A DNA stretch of 64,000 bases. Origin: Sphaerosporella brunnea (Eukaryota > Ascomycota > Pezizomycetes > Pezizales > Pyronemataceae). Under the pieces are notes generated by a model. It was not told where the DNA came from, did no database searches, and saw only the letters and a program-made list of their open reading frames with translations. Positions 11,450 to 21,965 of this stretch are shown one piece after another (the first letter of the stretch is position 1; every line of letters begins with the position of its first letter). The position numbers and the translations under genes were made by a program. The stretch is taken from the NCBI GenBank assembly GCA_008704415.1, contig VXIS01000122.1, positions 57,551 through 121,550 on the forward strand, given 5' to 3'.

Positions 11450-13154
11450 TACTAACGCGCGCGCAAAACAGACCTTTTTTTTGGATACCCTCTGGTTTTT
11501 CCCTTTGCTCGTTTCCTTTATGTGTGTGTGTTTTTTGGTGCGATTGCTGGGGTTGGTGGCTTGCATGCATTGGAGGGAGTATACTCGGGTGTGATATCTG
11601 ATAACTATTACTGCTACTCGCTTGTCCAATTTTTTATTTTTTTTTTGTACCTTTAGCTGGTGCACGTTCGTTTCTAGTATGTATATCTAATTTCGTTGAG
11701 TCATTTTTTTTTTCTTTGCTTGTACGTTGTGCGTGTTATTTGAGGGAATAAAAGTTGGTTGATTGATGGTGTCGAGGGGAGGCCTTCCCCGTGCGTGACT
11801 ATGCGAGTGAGCGTCAGTGACGCACCGTAAATACTCACTTACTATCTTACTTAAGAGTCACAAAATTTTTCGACGTTTAAGGCTCCAAAAGCTTGAAATC
11901 GGGCCATCTTTAATTTTCGCCAGTAGCAAAGATTACTTAAAGCGCCGCGGAATCACATATAGAAAAAAATATTTCATACATTTGAAAACGCGCTGGTCAC
12001 GCGCCAAGACCGCGCTTAAAAGTGTGTGACTCCTAAGCGAGATAATAGGGTATATGTTTCTTTTGCAAAACCCCCCCTGCTTGTCTGTCGGGGTTTAATT
12101 TAAGGACGACACGCACAAAAGACTTTTTTTTTTCTGGGTGCAACTTCGCCTCCATTGTAAACATGAAGAAAAAATGTTTTAACGGGGTCTATTTACTGGT
12201 AGATAGCCGAGCACTCCGCTCGGCAAGCCTCGCCTACCGTTTCGTTTCCGAATGACAAACCAAACCAAACCAAAAAAAAAAAAAACGCTCGGTGTCATAA
12301 GCGAGCCACACCCGCGTTTCATTTAATGTCCATTGGCCGGGTAGCTGCCACTTTCCACTTCTCAGCTTTCAATACCCGCGCTTCCCGAGTATACCTAGGT
12401 GTATCCCCTTGCAGGAAAGGGCGGGGTAATGGAAAACGGTTTATATCATGTTTCGTTGTGGTTTCTATTCTGTAGACGTCGCTGTGGCGTTTTTGAACCG
12501 TTGGCAGACACGGCGTAAACGTTCCCATTACCCCCCCTTCCCCCTTTTCTACAAGGGTAGGTAGGTAGTCGACTTTTTTTACGGAAAAAAAATAAAAAAA
12601 TATCCGGGCACCTTGTGTGTAACAATCCCCCAACCGTTACCCCACCAAAACGCAACAGTGCAACGAAAAAAATCGTCGGCACAAATTCTTTATGCCTGAA
12701 GGGTTTCAACTGCTATCTCTTAATTTTTTTCAGACTTCTTCCGAAAGGGTTTGAGTGAGATCCAGAGAGAAGTTGTCGATTTTTTTTTGCTGCGTGGGGC
12801 AGGGGTTCTGAGTGTCCGGATACGGGTTTTTTTTATTCCGTGGTGAAGCTTAGTAAAACAGCGAAAAAAAAAAGCCCAGTTTTTCTACTTTCAATGACGG
12901 ACGGCATCCGACGAACATCATGGCACGGCCTCGGATTTTTCTCTCCAACCACCCAGCAAATGTACACCTGATCATCCCCACGAACAAAAGGGTATCCGAC
13001 TCCAGCAGCTACATTAATTAACCAAATCCAAGGGGAAAAAAAAAAGAAACGCCCGCTTTCCTAATTATCAGCAACCGGTTGATACGCAAACCTACGCCGT
13101 AACGCATCAGAAAATAATCGCTCACTAGGAAAAAAAAAACGAAACCACAGGTAT
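11450..13154. other. AT-rich intergenic region with many T/A homopolymers
   Basis: This 1.7 kb spacer lies between two convergent genes. It is full of runs of 8-13 T or A (for example near 11475, 11635, 12127, 12275 and 13130). A small inverted repeat, GCCGAG...CTCGGC, sits at about 12207-12225. Between about 11810 and 12050 there is less simple sequence with a 70-codon frame, but it matches nothing I recognise. No gene is called. Confidence 0.6.
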
Positions 13155-14650
13155 TTAAACTGACTGATCCATCTGCAATCTGCGCAGCACCGTACTCTTC
13201 CTACCAATGAGCGCCGCTCCGGGAACGGCCACGCAGGCCAACACCGCCTGCAGCACGAGCGCCCACTTCATGTCCCCACCATTGCCGTCGTCCTTCATCG
13301 CGCCCATTGCGATGATCAGCACACCACCCAGCAGCTGCCCGCCGCACCACATCAAGCTGCTGGTCCACTCCGGCGCTACCGGGTGCGTAAACTCCACGCT
13401 CAACTCCAGCGACAATGGGAGAATGGCGAAGCTCGCGGCGCCGAGGATGGCGCCGACGGCCCAAGGGCCTGCAACCTTTCCGCCGCTCGGGACCCAGATG
13501 AACGCGAGGTAGCAAGCGGCAATGACTGGGACCGCGACGCGGATCGCCAGGAAATACGAGTGCGTGCGATCGATGATTGGAGAGACGATGGCGGAGCATA
13601 TCAAACCTGCTACAATGAGCAGTGCGCCGGTGATACCCGCCTCATCCATGCTGTAGCCTCGTGGCAACATGAACTGGTTCAGCAGCGTTGTGAAGGCGCT
13701 GAAAAGCCCCAAGTACACTGTGAACATCGCCCACAATATCCAGAAATCTCCACTGCGTTTAAAAACTTCGAGCGACTCCTTGGCCGATAACTTCTCGGCG
13801 TTTCCACTGGGCCCCGGAGGCGATGGGGGATGCGCGGGAAACACTGCCCACCCGAGAACTGCAACCGATGCGATTATGGCTACGTATAGGACCATGTCTG
13901 GCAGCTTTTCCGCGCGGTTGGCGAACATCGGATCGAGGAATTGGCCCAGCGCCGCGCCGAATGGGTTCGAGAGTGAGGCGAGAGCGGTGGCCGAAACGCG
14001 GCCGCGCGAGGTGAACCACAGGTCGCTGTAGTGCGGAGGAGCGTTCAGGAAGAAGGGTTGGCTGAAGCCAATCAAGATCTGGCCGACCATAGTTACGCCG
14101 AAACGCTTTGTTTGAGTGCCAGCGAAGCGGATCCAGTTACCCGCAAGCAGGAGCAAGGCAGCGACAAGGAGCGCGGGTTTTATTGAGTATCGGCCGAGGA
14201 GGTAGATCACGGCACTGTTACGGCGGCACAATCATCAGCGTTGTGCAGGGGGGCCACAAGGAAGAGGAGGGTTTACGGGGTCGCGACAACATAGGAAAAC
14301 AGGATCACGGTGCTGAGCCAGTTTACAGGCGACTCCGAGGAGAGAGAGAACCACTCTGCAGTCAGGTTCGATACGGGCGCAAAGGTGAGCCAGCCCCAGG
14401 ACACGACGATGTTCATTATCATCAGCATCACGAGACCGATCCAGCGTCGCTTGTAAACCCGGTACTCTGGCCCCGCTATCTCCACGTCGCCGCCTCGCGT
14501 CGAGCGATCAGTCGCTCGGACGTCAACGCTGTTGACAGCCTCGACAAATGTTTCCGATTTCTCCTCCGGCGGTGCCGAGGCCAAAGACTCGCCCATCAGT
14601 GAGCTTTGATATGCGAAAGTCATCTTATCGCTGCGGTTACGCTCGGGCAA
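13155..14650 (-). CDS. MFS transporter of the FLVCR/SLC49 type
   Basis: Two exons, 14650-14277 and 14214-13155, flank a 62-bp intron (GTAAAC...GTAACAG); the product is 477 residues. After a 60-residue polar N-terminus comes EYRVYKRRWIGLVMLMIMNI, then WLTFAPVSN and INWLS-like NWLSTVILFSYVVATP. This is the first-membrane-segment signature of the FLVCR family, whose animal members move heme or choline. Downstream hydrophobic segments fit a 12-helix MFS fold with a central cytosolic loop (SPPGPSGNAEKLSAKESLEV). The splice gives VVATPAVIYLLGRYSIKPA, aligning with the conserved helix-2 region. The substrate in this fungus cannot be inferred; plasma or organelle membrane is expected. An alternative start nine codons downstream (MTFAYQ) is possible. 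Confidence 0.85.
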
Positions 14651-15129
14651 TCAAGCTAGGTGGATTAGCCTGGCAAGCGAAGCGGAAGTGCCGATAGCGG
14701 GGCGGGGGAGGGAAGGCTGTGACGGGGGGCGGCAGCAGGCAGTCGTGGAAGTGTGGAGAGGTTATCGCGAAGGAAAGAGGCCCTGTGTTTTCAATGCCGG
14801 CACACACATTCAGGCCGCCCATCCAGAGAAGGGGAAATTGATATCAAGTTCTTGGCACTGCTGTTGCGGGTCACACGTTTTCACCTGCATCTCGGGTTAT
14901 TTCCGGCAGGCAGGCAGAGCACACAGCGTGTTGCTGCACGGGCGAATCAGCGTTGTGTGAGACGTGGCTTGTTGTTGCATCGCACGTCCCACAGACAGTT
15001 CCATCGTCGAACTCCCCCCGCAGCCGTGTCAGTGCCACGAGTTGCAATTGGGCTGCCAGGATGCTGTGACCTCGCTTGATTAATATGCGATGCATTGGTT
15101 GATTGATTGATTGATTGATTGATTATTGC

Positions 15130-15163
<34 letters not shown>

Positions 15164-15743
15164 ATTGCTTGATTGATTGCTTGCTTGATTGATCGCTTGC
15201 TCGGTTGATTGGCTGGCTGATTGATTCCGCGGATCCCATACATACGACGCGAGCCTTGTGTTACCCATGCGATGCAGCCAAAGCGAGTTTCCACCGGTTG
15301 GTTGATGCACAGCCACGCCCACTCAGCCACGCCACGTCCACTCAGCCACGCCACGCCCACTCTGACCGATCCCTCCACATGCAACCGCCACTGTCTCGCT
15401 GTAAGGCAGGGTGCATCCGGGCGGTCAGAGATGAGATGTCCCTTTCCAAATGTCCAATTCTTGAACATCATTCTTTCTCCTCATATTTTTCTTCTTGATC
15501 CTCTGAAAATCTCCTTGCGAAAGCTCACGGACATTCTATTTTAGGCCCCCCCCCCAATCGGCAGCAAGGCAAGCGACTGTGCACCACCACCATCAAAGCC
15601 ACGCTTATCCCCCACTAACAAGGCCGTCGACTTCTTCTTCGAACTGGGGCGTTCGCGTCGCATATCTGGAGCTCCCGTTCTGCAGCTCCCTTTGCATCCC
15701 CCTTAACTATCACCACACTACTATACTCTACACAGCTGCAACT
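14651..15743. other. Divergent intergenic region between the FLVCR-type and acidic-protein genes
   Basis: This 1.1 kb region holds both promoters. It contains the TTGA microsatellite (15097-15236) and a short repeated CCACGCC-C-ACTCAGCCACG unit at about 15312-15362. A pyrimidine-rich leader (about 15620-15720) precedes the downstream start. No RNA gene or conserved frame is seen. Confidence 0.55.
15097..15236. repeat. TTGA/GATT microsatellite with higher-order unit
   Basis: Repeated TTGA units, interrupted by ATTATTGC, recur with a longer period. The tract decays rightward into TTGC and TCGGTTGATTGGC variants, indicating slippage followed by drift. Confidence 0.9.
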
Positions 15744-18353
15744 ATGCCGCGACTCAACATCCTCCGACCGCACCGCCGGGCCCACAGTTCACAGGCATCA
15801 GCGTCCGCGCCATCCCCCGCGACCGCGCCAGTTCTTTCGGTCGATGTCGGCTCGCCGGGACTAGGCTCGCCGTCACAGTGGCTTGACTCAAAAGACAGCA
15901 TTCCCGCGAGCGCGAGCGCCACTGCACCACCACCACCACCACCTCCGCCTCCTCCCCCTCCAGCGCCCCCAACTCCCTCAACAGTGACTACCACCCCCGC
16001 ACCTACCGCCTCAAGCATGTTCTCGCGCACGTCGACTCCGGGCACCGCGCTGACTTCGACGGAGCATTCGGCGCCGCCCAAAACGATCCCTGCGCCGAGA
16101 GCCAAGACGCCGACGGGGGAGAAGCGCGCGGGGAAACTGGGAAGGTTAAACCCTATGATTTTGCTACGGCGAAAGAGCAGTCAGACTGCAATGTCTGCGC
16201 TGGAGCGCATGCCGGATAACTTCGATGCGGGGATCATTTATGGCACTAGACATCCGGACTGGAGTAGTCATCCGAAACGCGGCGAGCAGAACCGGAGTTT
16301 GAGTCCTGTCCCTGTGGCTGGGTTGCCGGTGAAAAGCGCGGTGGTGGCGGGGAAGAAGGCGTTGAAGGTGGATACCGGCATTGATACCAGGATTGGTATG
16401 TCGATATCGCCGGAAGAGACTAGGCGGAAGGCTCCGTCACCGCCACCGTTGGTACCACCACCACCGGCCGTAGACGTAGACGCGGAAACCCCAAGTATTC
16501 AAGTATCGGCGCTTCCTTCAGACGTGGAAGGCGCTGCTACACCACCGTCAGAGCAGCGCGGAGTCACACTGGTGGACCACCCATTAGCGCTTCCACATCA
16601 TGCGCTCATGAATTCCTCTCGCTTCAGCTTCGAGGACAGCAGCAAATCCCCGAGCGCAGCGCAATCGCAAAACGGCAGTGATGAGCCCCAGCGGGCACCA
16701 GCCGTTGACGACGATGATGACGACAGATCGTCGTTTGCAGATGGTTTCCAGTTCGATCTGGATGATGAATATGATGACGACGATGGATTTGAGAGGGCGA
16801 ATGAGGGATTGTTTGAGAATGGGTTGGAAGATGAAAATGATAATGAGCAGGATCAGTACGCTGCGCTCACGGCGGCGGTAAAGGCTATGGATTTCAATAT
16901 TCAACAGGCGCAGCAAGGGATTGGCATTCCAGTGTCAAGTGATGACGCTGTTAAGCCCGCCGTTGAATTGGCAGCTCCCGAGGCACCGGTAGGGGCTGAA
17001 TTGCCGACTATGGACCCGCAACCTGCAGAACCAACGAAAAAGCCTTCCGTCAGCCATCGAAAGCCAATTGCAAATCCGCGAGGATTGGACTTGAGCGATG
17101 ATTCTGACTTGGACAACGAAGACCACGGAGGGTTAGCCGGCTACGAAGATGACGACGATTTATATTATGATGATGGGTTCATCTCGGAAATTTATGGAGG
17201 TGAAGAGGAAGTCCAGCAACCGCCGCAAACACCACAGAAATTAACCATCCAACCACCGACCACCGAGGCCACACCCGCTGTATCACCGCCCGCAGAAGGC
17301 GCCGCCGATGGACATGCTACAGCAGTCAATCGCTTCTCTATGACCACCGGGTATTCCTCCGGCCTCGTCCCTCAAGATGGTTCCATGGCTACACAGCCGG
17401 AAGGCCCGGCCCCGGAATTCCCACCCTTCATCAACCCCATCGGCGGGGGCCTCGGCTTCACGCCGCAACAACACCAATTCTACGCTCCCAACGTCTCAGG
17501 CACAATGCTAAACGGCTACGCGCTCAGCTCCCTAACCGCAACGCTACAGCAATATCAACTACAACAACAACTCGCACTCGCCGGCGCACCGCAAAGTCCG
17601 TCAGAAGGCTACGATTCCGACATCAACGAGCGCCCCAACTTTGGAGATGAAGACATGGAGTTCTACTTTGACGATAATGTAGATGATGACGATGCCATGG
17701 TTGCAGCTGCAAACGCAGACGCGCTAGCGTATGACTCCGAGGGCTTCTATGGCAGCGAATTCGGCTTCTACTCCAGCAACGTCCCTGGCGGTGGCCTCTC
17801 CTACGCCGGCGGCTTCTTTGGCTCCGCCGGCGCAAACGACGTGCTCCGTCCGCCGATCCGCCGACCTTCGCTCACCCCGATCTCTGAGCGCTCAGAAAGT
17901 AGCTACAGGAACAGCCTGGTCTTCCCCGTTTCTGGTGGCGGCGGCGCTGGGACCTGGGGCTCGGTCGGCCCGCTTACTCCCGGCAGCTGGGGCACTGATC
18001 AGGCCGGTGCCACGGGCGGCGAGGAACAGCTCAGTCTGGGCCAGCTACTGCAGCTAAGCAGTAATGGCTCTAGTTGCGGGAGCCCCGTTGCGTGGCCGAC
18101 ACAGGCGATGGAGCCGCAGAAACCGATGTGGTCCCCGCCGCCGCCGCAGCCGGGCGAGTCGCTTACGCCGGAACAGATGTATCTGGGCGTTGCATCGACA
18201 CCACCACCGCCGTCACCATTGCAGCTGGTGACTACGCCCTCGCAACCACCCGGGCTGCAGCATGCCGGCGATAGGGCTATGTTGCCCACCAAGGGGAGTT
18301 TTGAGGATCCGGCGGCGGTGGGGGGCGAGGGCTTGGTAATGGTTGTCCTGTAA
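15744..18353 (+). CDS. Acidic, proline-rich disordered fungal protein
   Basis: Single exon of 869 residues starting at MPRLNILRPHRR. An in-frame ATG at 15579 is rejected because its extra 55 codons fall in the CT-rich leader. The N-terminal third has a poly-Pro run (about residues 60-75) and a basic patch, GKLGRLNPMILLRRKSSQ, followed by DNFDAGIIYGTRHPDWSSHP. This recalls a short motif (DFDPRI-GTRxHDFS) seen in otherwise disordered fungal proteins; that comparison is from memory and is tentative. Two Asp/Glu blocks lie at about residues 328-375 and 450-490. The C-terminal third is Gly/Ser/Pro/Gln-rich. No membrane segment, signal peptide or catalytic motif is visible. A scaffold or regulatory role is only a guess. 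Confidence 0.75.
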   Translation: MPRLNILRPHRRAHSSQASASAPSPATAPVLSVDVGSPGLGSPSQWLDSKDSIPASASATAPPPPPPPPPPPPAPPTPSTVTTTPAPTASSMFSRTSTPGTALTSTEHSAPPKTIPAPRAKTPTGEKRAGKLGRLNPMILLRRKSSQTAMSALERMPDNFDAGIIYGTRHPDWSSHPKRGEQNRSLSPVPVAGLPVKSAVVAGKKALKVDTGIDTRIGMSISPEETRRKAPSPPPLVPPPPAVDVDAETPSIQVSALPSDVEGAATPPSEQRGVTLVDHPLALPHHALMNSSRFSFEDSSKSPSAAQSQNGSDEPQRAPAVDDDDDDRSSFADGFQFDLDDEYDDDDGFERANEGLFENGLEDENDNEQDQYAALTAAVKAMDFNIQQAQQGIGIPVSSDDAVKPAVELAAPEAPVGAELPTMDPQPAEPTKKPSVSHRKPIANPRGLDLSDDSDLDNEDHGGLAGYEDDDDLYYDDGFISEIYGGEEEVQQPPQTPQKLTIQPPTTEATPAVSPPAEGAADGHATAVNRFSMTTGYSSGLVPQDGSMATQPEGPAPEFPPFINPIGGGLGFTPQQHQFYAPNVSGTMLNGYALSSLTATLQQYQLQQQLALAGAPQSPSEGYDSDINERPNFGDEDMEFYFDDNVDDDDAMVAAANADALAYDSEGFYGSEFGFYSSNVPGGGLSYAGGFFGSAGANDVLRPPIRRPSLTPISERSESSYRNSLVFPVSGGGGAGTWGSVGPLTPGSWGTDQAGATGGEEQLSLGQLLQLSSNGSSCGSPVAWPTQAMEPQKPMWSPPPPQPGESLTPEQMYLGVASTPPPPSPLQLVTTPSQPPGLQHAGDRAMLPTKGSFEDPAAVGGEGLVMVVL

Positions 18354-19210
18354 TTCTAGATTGGTGTTTTGAGGCGTGTGTGGATTTTGGGGAAACCTTT
18401 TTTGTCGGCCTTTTTTTTTTTGGGGGGGGGGGGGCGTTTTTATTTATTTATTTATTTTTCTAAAAGAGAGTGTAGAATACAGGTACAGGATGTATCTATG
18501 GATGTCTATCGGGCCTTCCTTGACTGTGGTCTGGTCTACTATGGTGGCCGAGTGCCAAGTCAAAAAAATCCTGATTGGCCAAAGCAACGGCGCAAGCAAC
18601 GAAGTAAAATAAAATGATGATTCCGTATGCTTTGTTGCACTGTCTGTGACTAGGAACAGAGCCCGCTGGGGGGGGGGCAGAAAGGTGGTTGCGACTTGGC
18701 ATTGTGCGGCGGCGTTTCTTCACCTGACAATACCACGACCCTCCGGCAACACGGCCAAGGAGAATCCTAATGGCTTGATATTGGATTTATTTTCTCTTCG
18801 CTGCTTTTTCGCAACGCTGCGGCAAATCGGAATTTTTTTTTTGACTCGCCATAGTATTTTTTTTTTTTTTTTTTTTTTTTTTCTTCGCTGCTGCTTTTTT
18901 GCATTGGCTGGCTGCGGCCAGATCATAATTAATTTCCGTGAGCTTGGCGCTCGGCCTCGCGAGGAGGCTGACCGTTGTGGTTTTTCCTTGGCTCCACGCC
19001 GGTTGAGAGCAACATACCATACTGCCAGCAGCTGTCAAAAAGGCACCCATTGGGGTGCCATCGCCAACACTATTCCATTCGCTTATTAATTCTCATCAAA
19101 AAAATGTAAAAATTAAAAATTAAAAAAAAAAATACATGCCTCAATGTACTTTACTTGTGCTTGTGCAATTCATATTCGACCACGATAAAAGCAAAAACTA
19201 TATTCCCAAT
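18354..19210. other. Homopolymer-rich spacer between convergent genes
   Basis: The spacer holds G and T runs at about 18411-18435, a long T run at about 18857-18881 and an A run near 19123. It carries the 3'UTRs of the two converging genes. Nothing coding is supported. Confidence 0.6.
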
Positions 19211-21230
19211 CTATGACCACTGTCTCTGCTTCTTCTTGCTTGCCGCCTTCTTGCCCCGCGCAGGCGCAGTCACGACCCAGCTCCATACTTCTTCACCATC
19301 AACGTACAACTCATACTTCAGCACCGCCTGCTCTTCGTTTGTGTTGTCGATGGTCACAGCTCCAAACTTTACGTTGCCGTCAGGGATGTACCTGATTTTT
19401 GTCAACCGCCGTCCGAGCTTCAGCAAAAGCAAGAGGTGAGGCCTACTTTAATGCAATATCCTCATCATCTGTCTGCTTGTACGTGCGTACTGGCAGATAG
19501 AACTGATTTAACGGGGAACACGAAAACTCGTGCACGACCAACTCATTGGACTTATCCCTAGCCCACCTGCTTCCTTCCGGAGGCGCAAACTTAGTAGCCG
19601 CAAATTCATGTCGATCGCCGCTGAGAATAATCACTCCGCTCCTTCCACTGATGCTCCACGCCGCTTCCAGAATCTGCTGTCGTTCCCAAAGGTAACCCGC
19701 CCAAGTGTCGTTCTCACCAAAATGCCAGTTCTTAGTAAACGGCACAGAGGTGACGATGAACTTCCACTGCACCTCCTCTCCGTGGCCGTTACCTGCTCCG
19801 CCGTCGTCCTTGGTGAGCCAGTTGATGAGATCCTGGCGCTGCTGTTCTCCGAGCATGGTCTTGTGGGGACCGTCAGGGAGGTGTTCGGGTGATCTATAGG
19901 TGCGCGTATCGACCATGAAAAAGCTGGCGGAGGTGCCCCATGTGAAGGAGTAATAGGTCTCACCTCCCTGGCGGACAGGGGGTGGGTTCACAGAGTGTTG
20001 GTAATGCAGGAATGGGTCAATAGCCGCGTTGAAAACACCCGACTTTCCCTGGTCCCAGTCATTGGCAATCTCGTGGTCGTCAAGGACGTGAATCCACGGC
20101 AGATGGTCGCCAACTTGGCCCCAATCTGGAGAGCCGTAGACTTGACGATAATGTTGGCGGTAAGACTCAACGTCGGTGCCTGGGCGTCTGGGAACATCAA
20201 TGTAAATGAAGTCACCAAGGAAGAGCATGAAACTTGCGCGCAAGTCCTCAAGCATGTTTCCCAGAATCCGGAATCCTCTGATAGAAAGCGGATGCGCAAA
20301 CGGCGAGTAGGGAAAACGCGGCTTGACGCATGAAGATGTGAGGAAAGTAAACTTTCCCTTCTTGGGTGGCTGTCCAAGTGGAGGGGCGGTGGTAAAAGTA
20401 CCAGTGTGGTTTGAAGACGTGAAGTAACGGTATTTTGTCTCTGGTGCCAGTTTACGGATGGTCACGGCCTTGGTGAAATCCGTCTCGTTGGTAAACGAGG
20501 GAATCACGTCCACTAAATGTGTCCGTCGTGCCTGAGGTTCTTCGGGCGCGTACCATACTGTCACAGGCCAGTTGTCGAACTTGGGCTCGCGAACGAGCAA
20601 TTTGGCATAGTTCGGGCCGACATGACCGATCCGCGCGAATGAGAGGTCTGGAAGAGGGTAGAAATAGTGCGTGCGGAACGTGAGGTCCCAGGTAGCCAGG
20701 GCTAGCAGTGCGTTGATTCCGAACGTGATCAGGGACAGCTTCTTGTTGGAAGGAGACGGCAGTCCAAGAAGGAGACTCCGCAATGGATGCGGATCCTTGC
20801 GCCTGTAGATCACTGTCTCCGTGGCCTCAATGGTTGGCGGTGGCTTGCGCAAGAGTGCAGTCGTCTCGCCATTTTCAGTGACCTCTATTCCAGCAGGTTG
20901 TGTGACTGTTACGGTGGACGCAGTTGCGGCCACTTTGTAGGCAGAACGCGAAAGAAAAAGTATTGCAAACACTGACGCGTAGATACCGAACAATGTAAAG
21001 ATTAGAGGTGGAAACATCTGGGAGCCGCGTGAGTTTCTTTCACCCCAATATTGCCCTCGCGAAACTTACATGGCCTGGTATCTATATTAACAAAAAGTCA
21101 GTACTGCACGAGGCCGGGAAGTATGAGAAGCGAGATAACGTACCCAACGCAGAAACACATAGCTTGCCAGCCGCTGTGTAAGGGAGCTCAGGGAGCAAAT
21201 TGTGAAAAGAGCTTTTGTCGAAGCGTCCAT
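19211..21230 (-). CDS. PhoD-like phosphohydrolase, membrane anchored
   Basis: Four exons: 21230-21144, 21081-21070, 21017-19447 and 19391-19211. The introns are 62, 52 and 55 bp with GTACGT/TACTGAC, GTAAGT and GTAGGC signals, and the product is 616 residues. The second exon is only 12 nt and encodes IPGH, joining VFLRW to MFPPLIF. Residues about 10-60 form one or two hydrophobic segments and another lies at about 126-145, so the protein is probably anchored in the secretory pathway. The catalytic half has the metallophosphatase motifs LGDFIYIDVP (about 300), VLDDHEIANDWD (about 344-355) and LSGDRHEFAATKF (about 497-509), characteristic of PhoD-family phosphodiesterases/phosphatases that use Fe/Ca. 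The last exon restores DIALKYIPDGNVKFGAVTID, a beta-rich C-terminal cap seen in fungal members, and ends in a Lys/Gln tail. Substrate unknown. Confidence 0.9.
21070..21081 (-). other. 12-nt coding microexon of the PhoD-like gene
   Basis: Four codons (I-P-G-H) are bracketed by ATATAG acceptor and GTAAGT donor signals. Both flanking junctions are in phase 0, so including or skipping it keeps the frame. Confidence 0.75.
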
Positions 21231-21538
21231 CGCCTCGAGGGTATCTCGTTATGTTGAGGCTCGGGACAGAATGAAGATTTGAGAAGCGTGAGTCTTTCTT
21301 GACGAATTGTCGCGGCGGTGAAGTCCAGTTAAGCTCAAGCTGTGGCTCCTGTGGGATGACGTAGCATTGACGGCAATGCCTGTTTAGGAATGGTGTGTAA
21401 CAGCGTTAGCGAAACCGGAACGGCAAGTCGAACTAGACCCCGTTTTGAAGTCATCACTCCGTCCAGTACGCTACCTATTTCATATGTACGTACTATCACT
21501 CGGCAAGCCGTTTAAATACCTTAGAATTCCTTACAAAC
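21231..21538. other. Upstream region of the PhoD-like gene
   Basis: This 308-bp stretch lies between the PhoD-like start and the 17-bp tandem repeat and should carry that gene's promoter and leader. No frame, RNA gene or other structure is recognised. Confidence 0.5.
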
Positions 21539-21629
21539 CGCGCATTTTGAAGTCCCGCGCATTTTGAAGTCCCGCGCATTTTGAAGTCCCGCGCATTTTG
21601 AAGTCCCGCGCATTTTGAAGTCCCGCGCA
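21539..21629. repeat. 17-bp tandem repeat, five copies
   Basis: Five exact tandem copies of CGCGCATTTTGAAGTCC are followed by a sixth truncated CGCGCA and then a T run. The array lies between the PhoD promoter side and the DIRS-type element, about 340 bp beyond the recombinase stop codon. Confidence 0.95.
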
Positions 21630-21885
21630 ATTTTTTTTATATGTAGTTACGGTGATGCGGGGGGTACGTCCCAATATCGATGCGCATCACAAAAAACCCG
21701 TGCATTGTCCTAAAGCCAAAACAAAGAAAACGCCGGAAACACAGAAAACACCAGTCCCCTCAAAACCATGACAAATCCAAAGCCGCGCCTTCGCTTCTCC
21801 AGCGTCCCTTCCACAAAACATCCTCTCCGCAAAACCTGATCGCTTCGCTCTGGTCCTCTAAGAGCTACCAGGCCTCTCGTCGCCC

Positions 21886-21954
21886 AGCTGCTGCGCCCGG
21901 GTCCTCCGATCCCAGGTGGGTCAGAGGCCTGCCGTCCGGAGTGGCGCAGCAGCT
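21886..21954. repeat. Hairpin-forming inverted repeat beside the recombinase gene
   Basis: AGCTGCTGCGCC at 21886-21897 is matched by its reverse complement at 21943-21954. A second interleaved pair is AGGCCTCT (21870-21877) with AGAGGCCT (21923-21930). It lies 12-100 bp past the recombinase stop codon, where a DIRS-type element keeps its terminal or internal complementary sequences. Confidence 0.6.
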
Positions 21955-21965
21955 ATCCCCCAAAC

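Noticed and set aside
11817..12029. 70-codon basic frame as a transposase fragment
   Set aside because: It is Lys/Arg-rich, but no helix-turn-helix or DDE signature is visible and no inverted ends were found.
15579..15743. Upstream in-frame ATG for the acidic protein
   Set aside because: It adds 55 codons from a CT-rich leader, whereas MPRLNILRPHRR at 15744 is a sounder start.
21539..21629. Possible CRISPR-like array
   Set aside because: The 17-bp units are directly abutting with no spacers, and the genome is eukaryotic.
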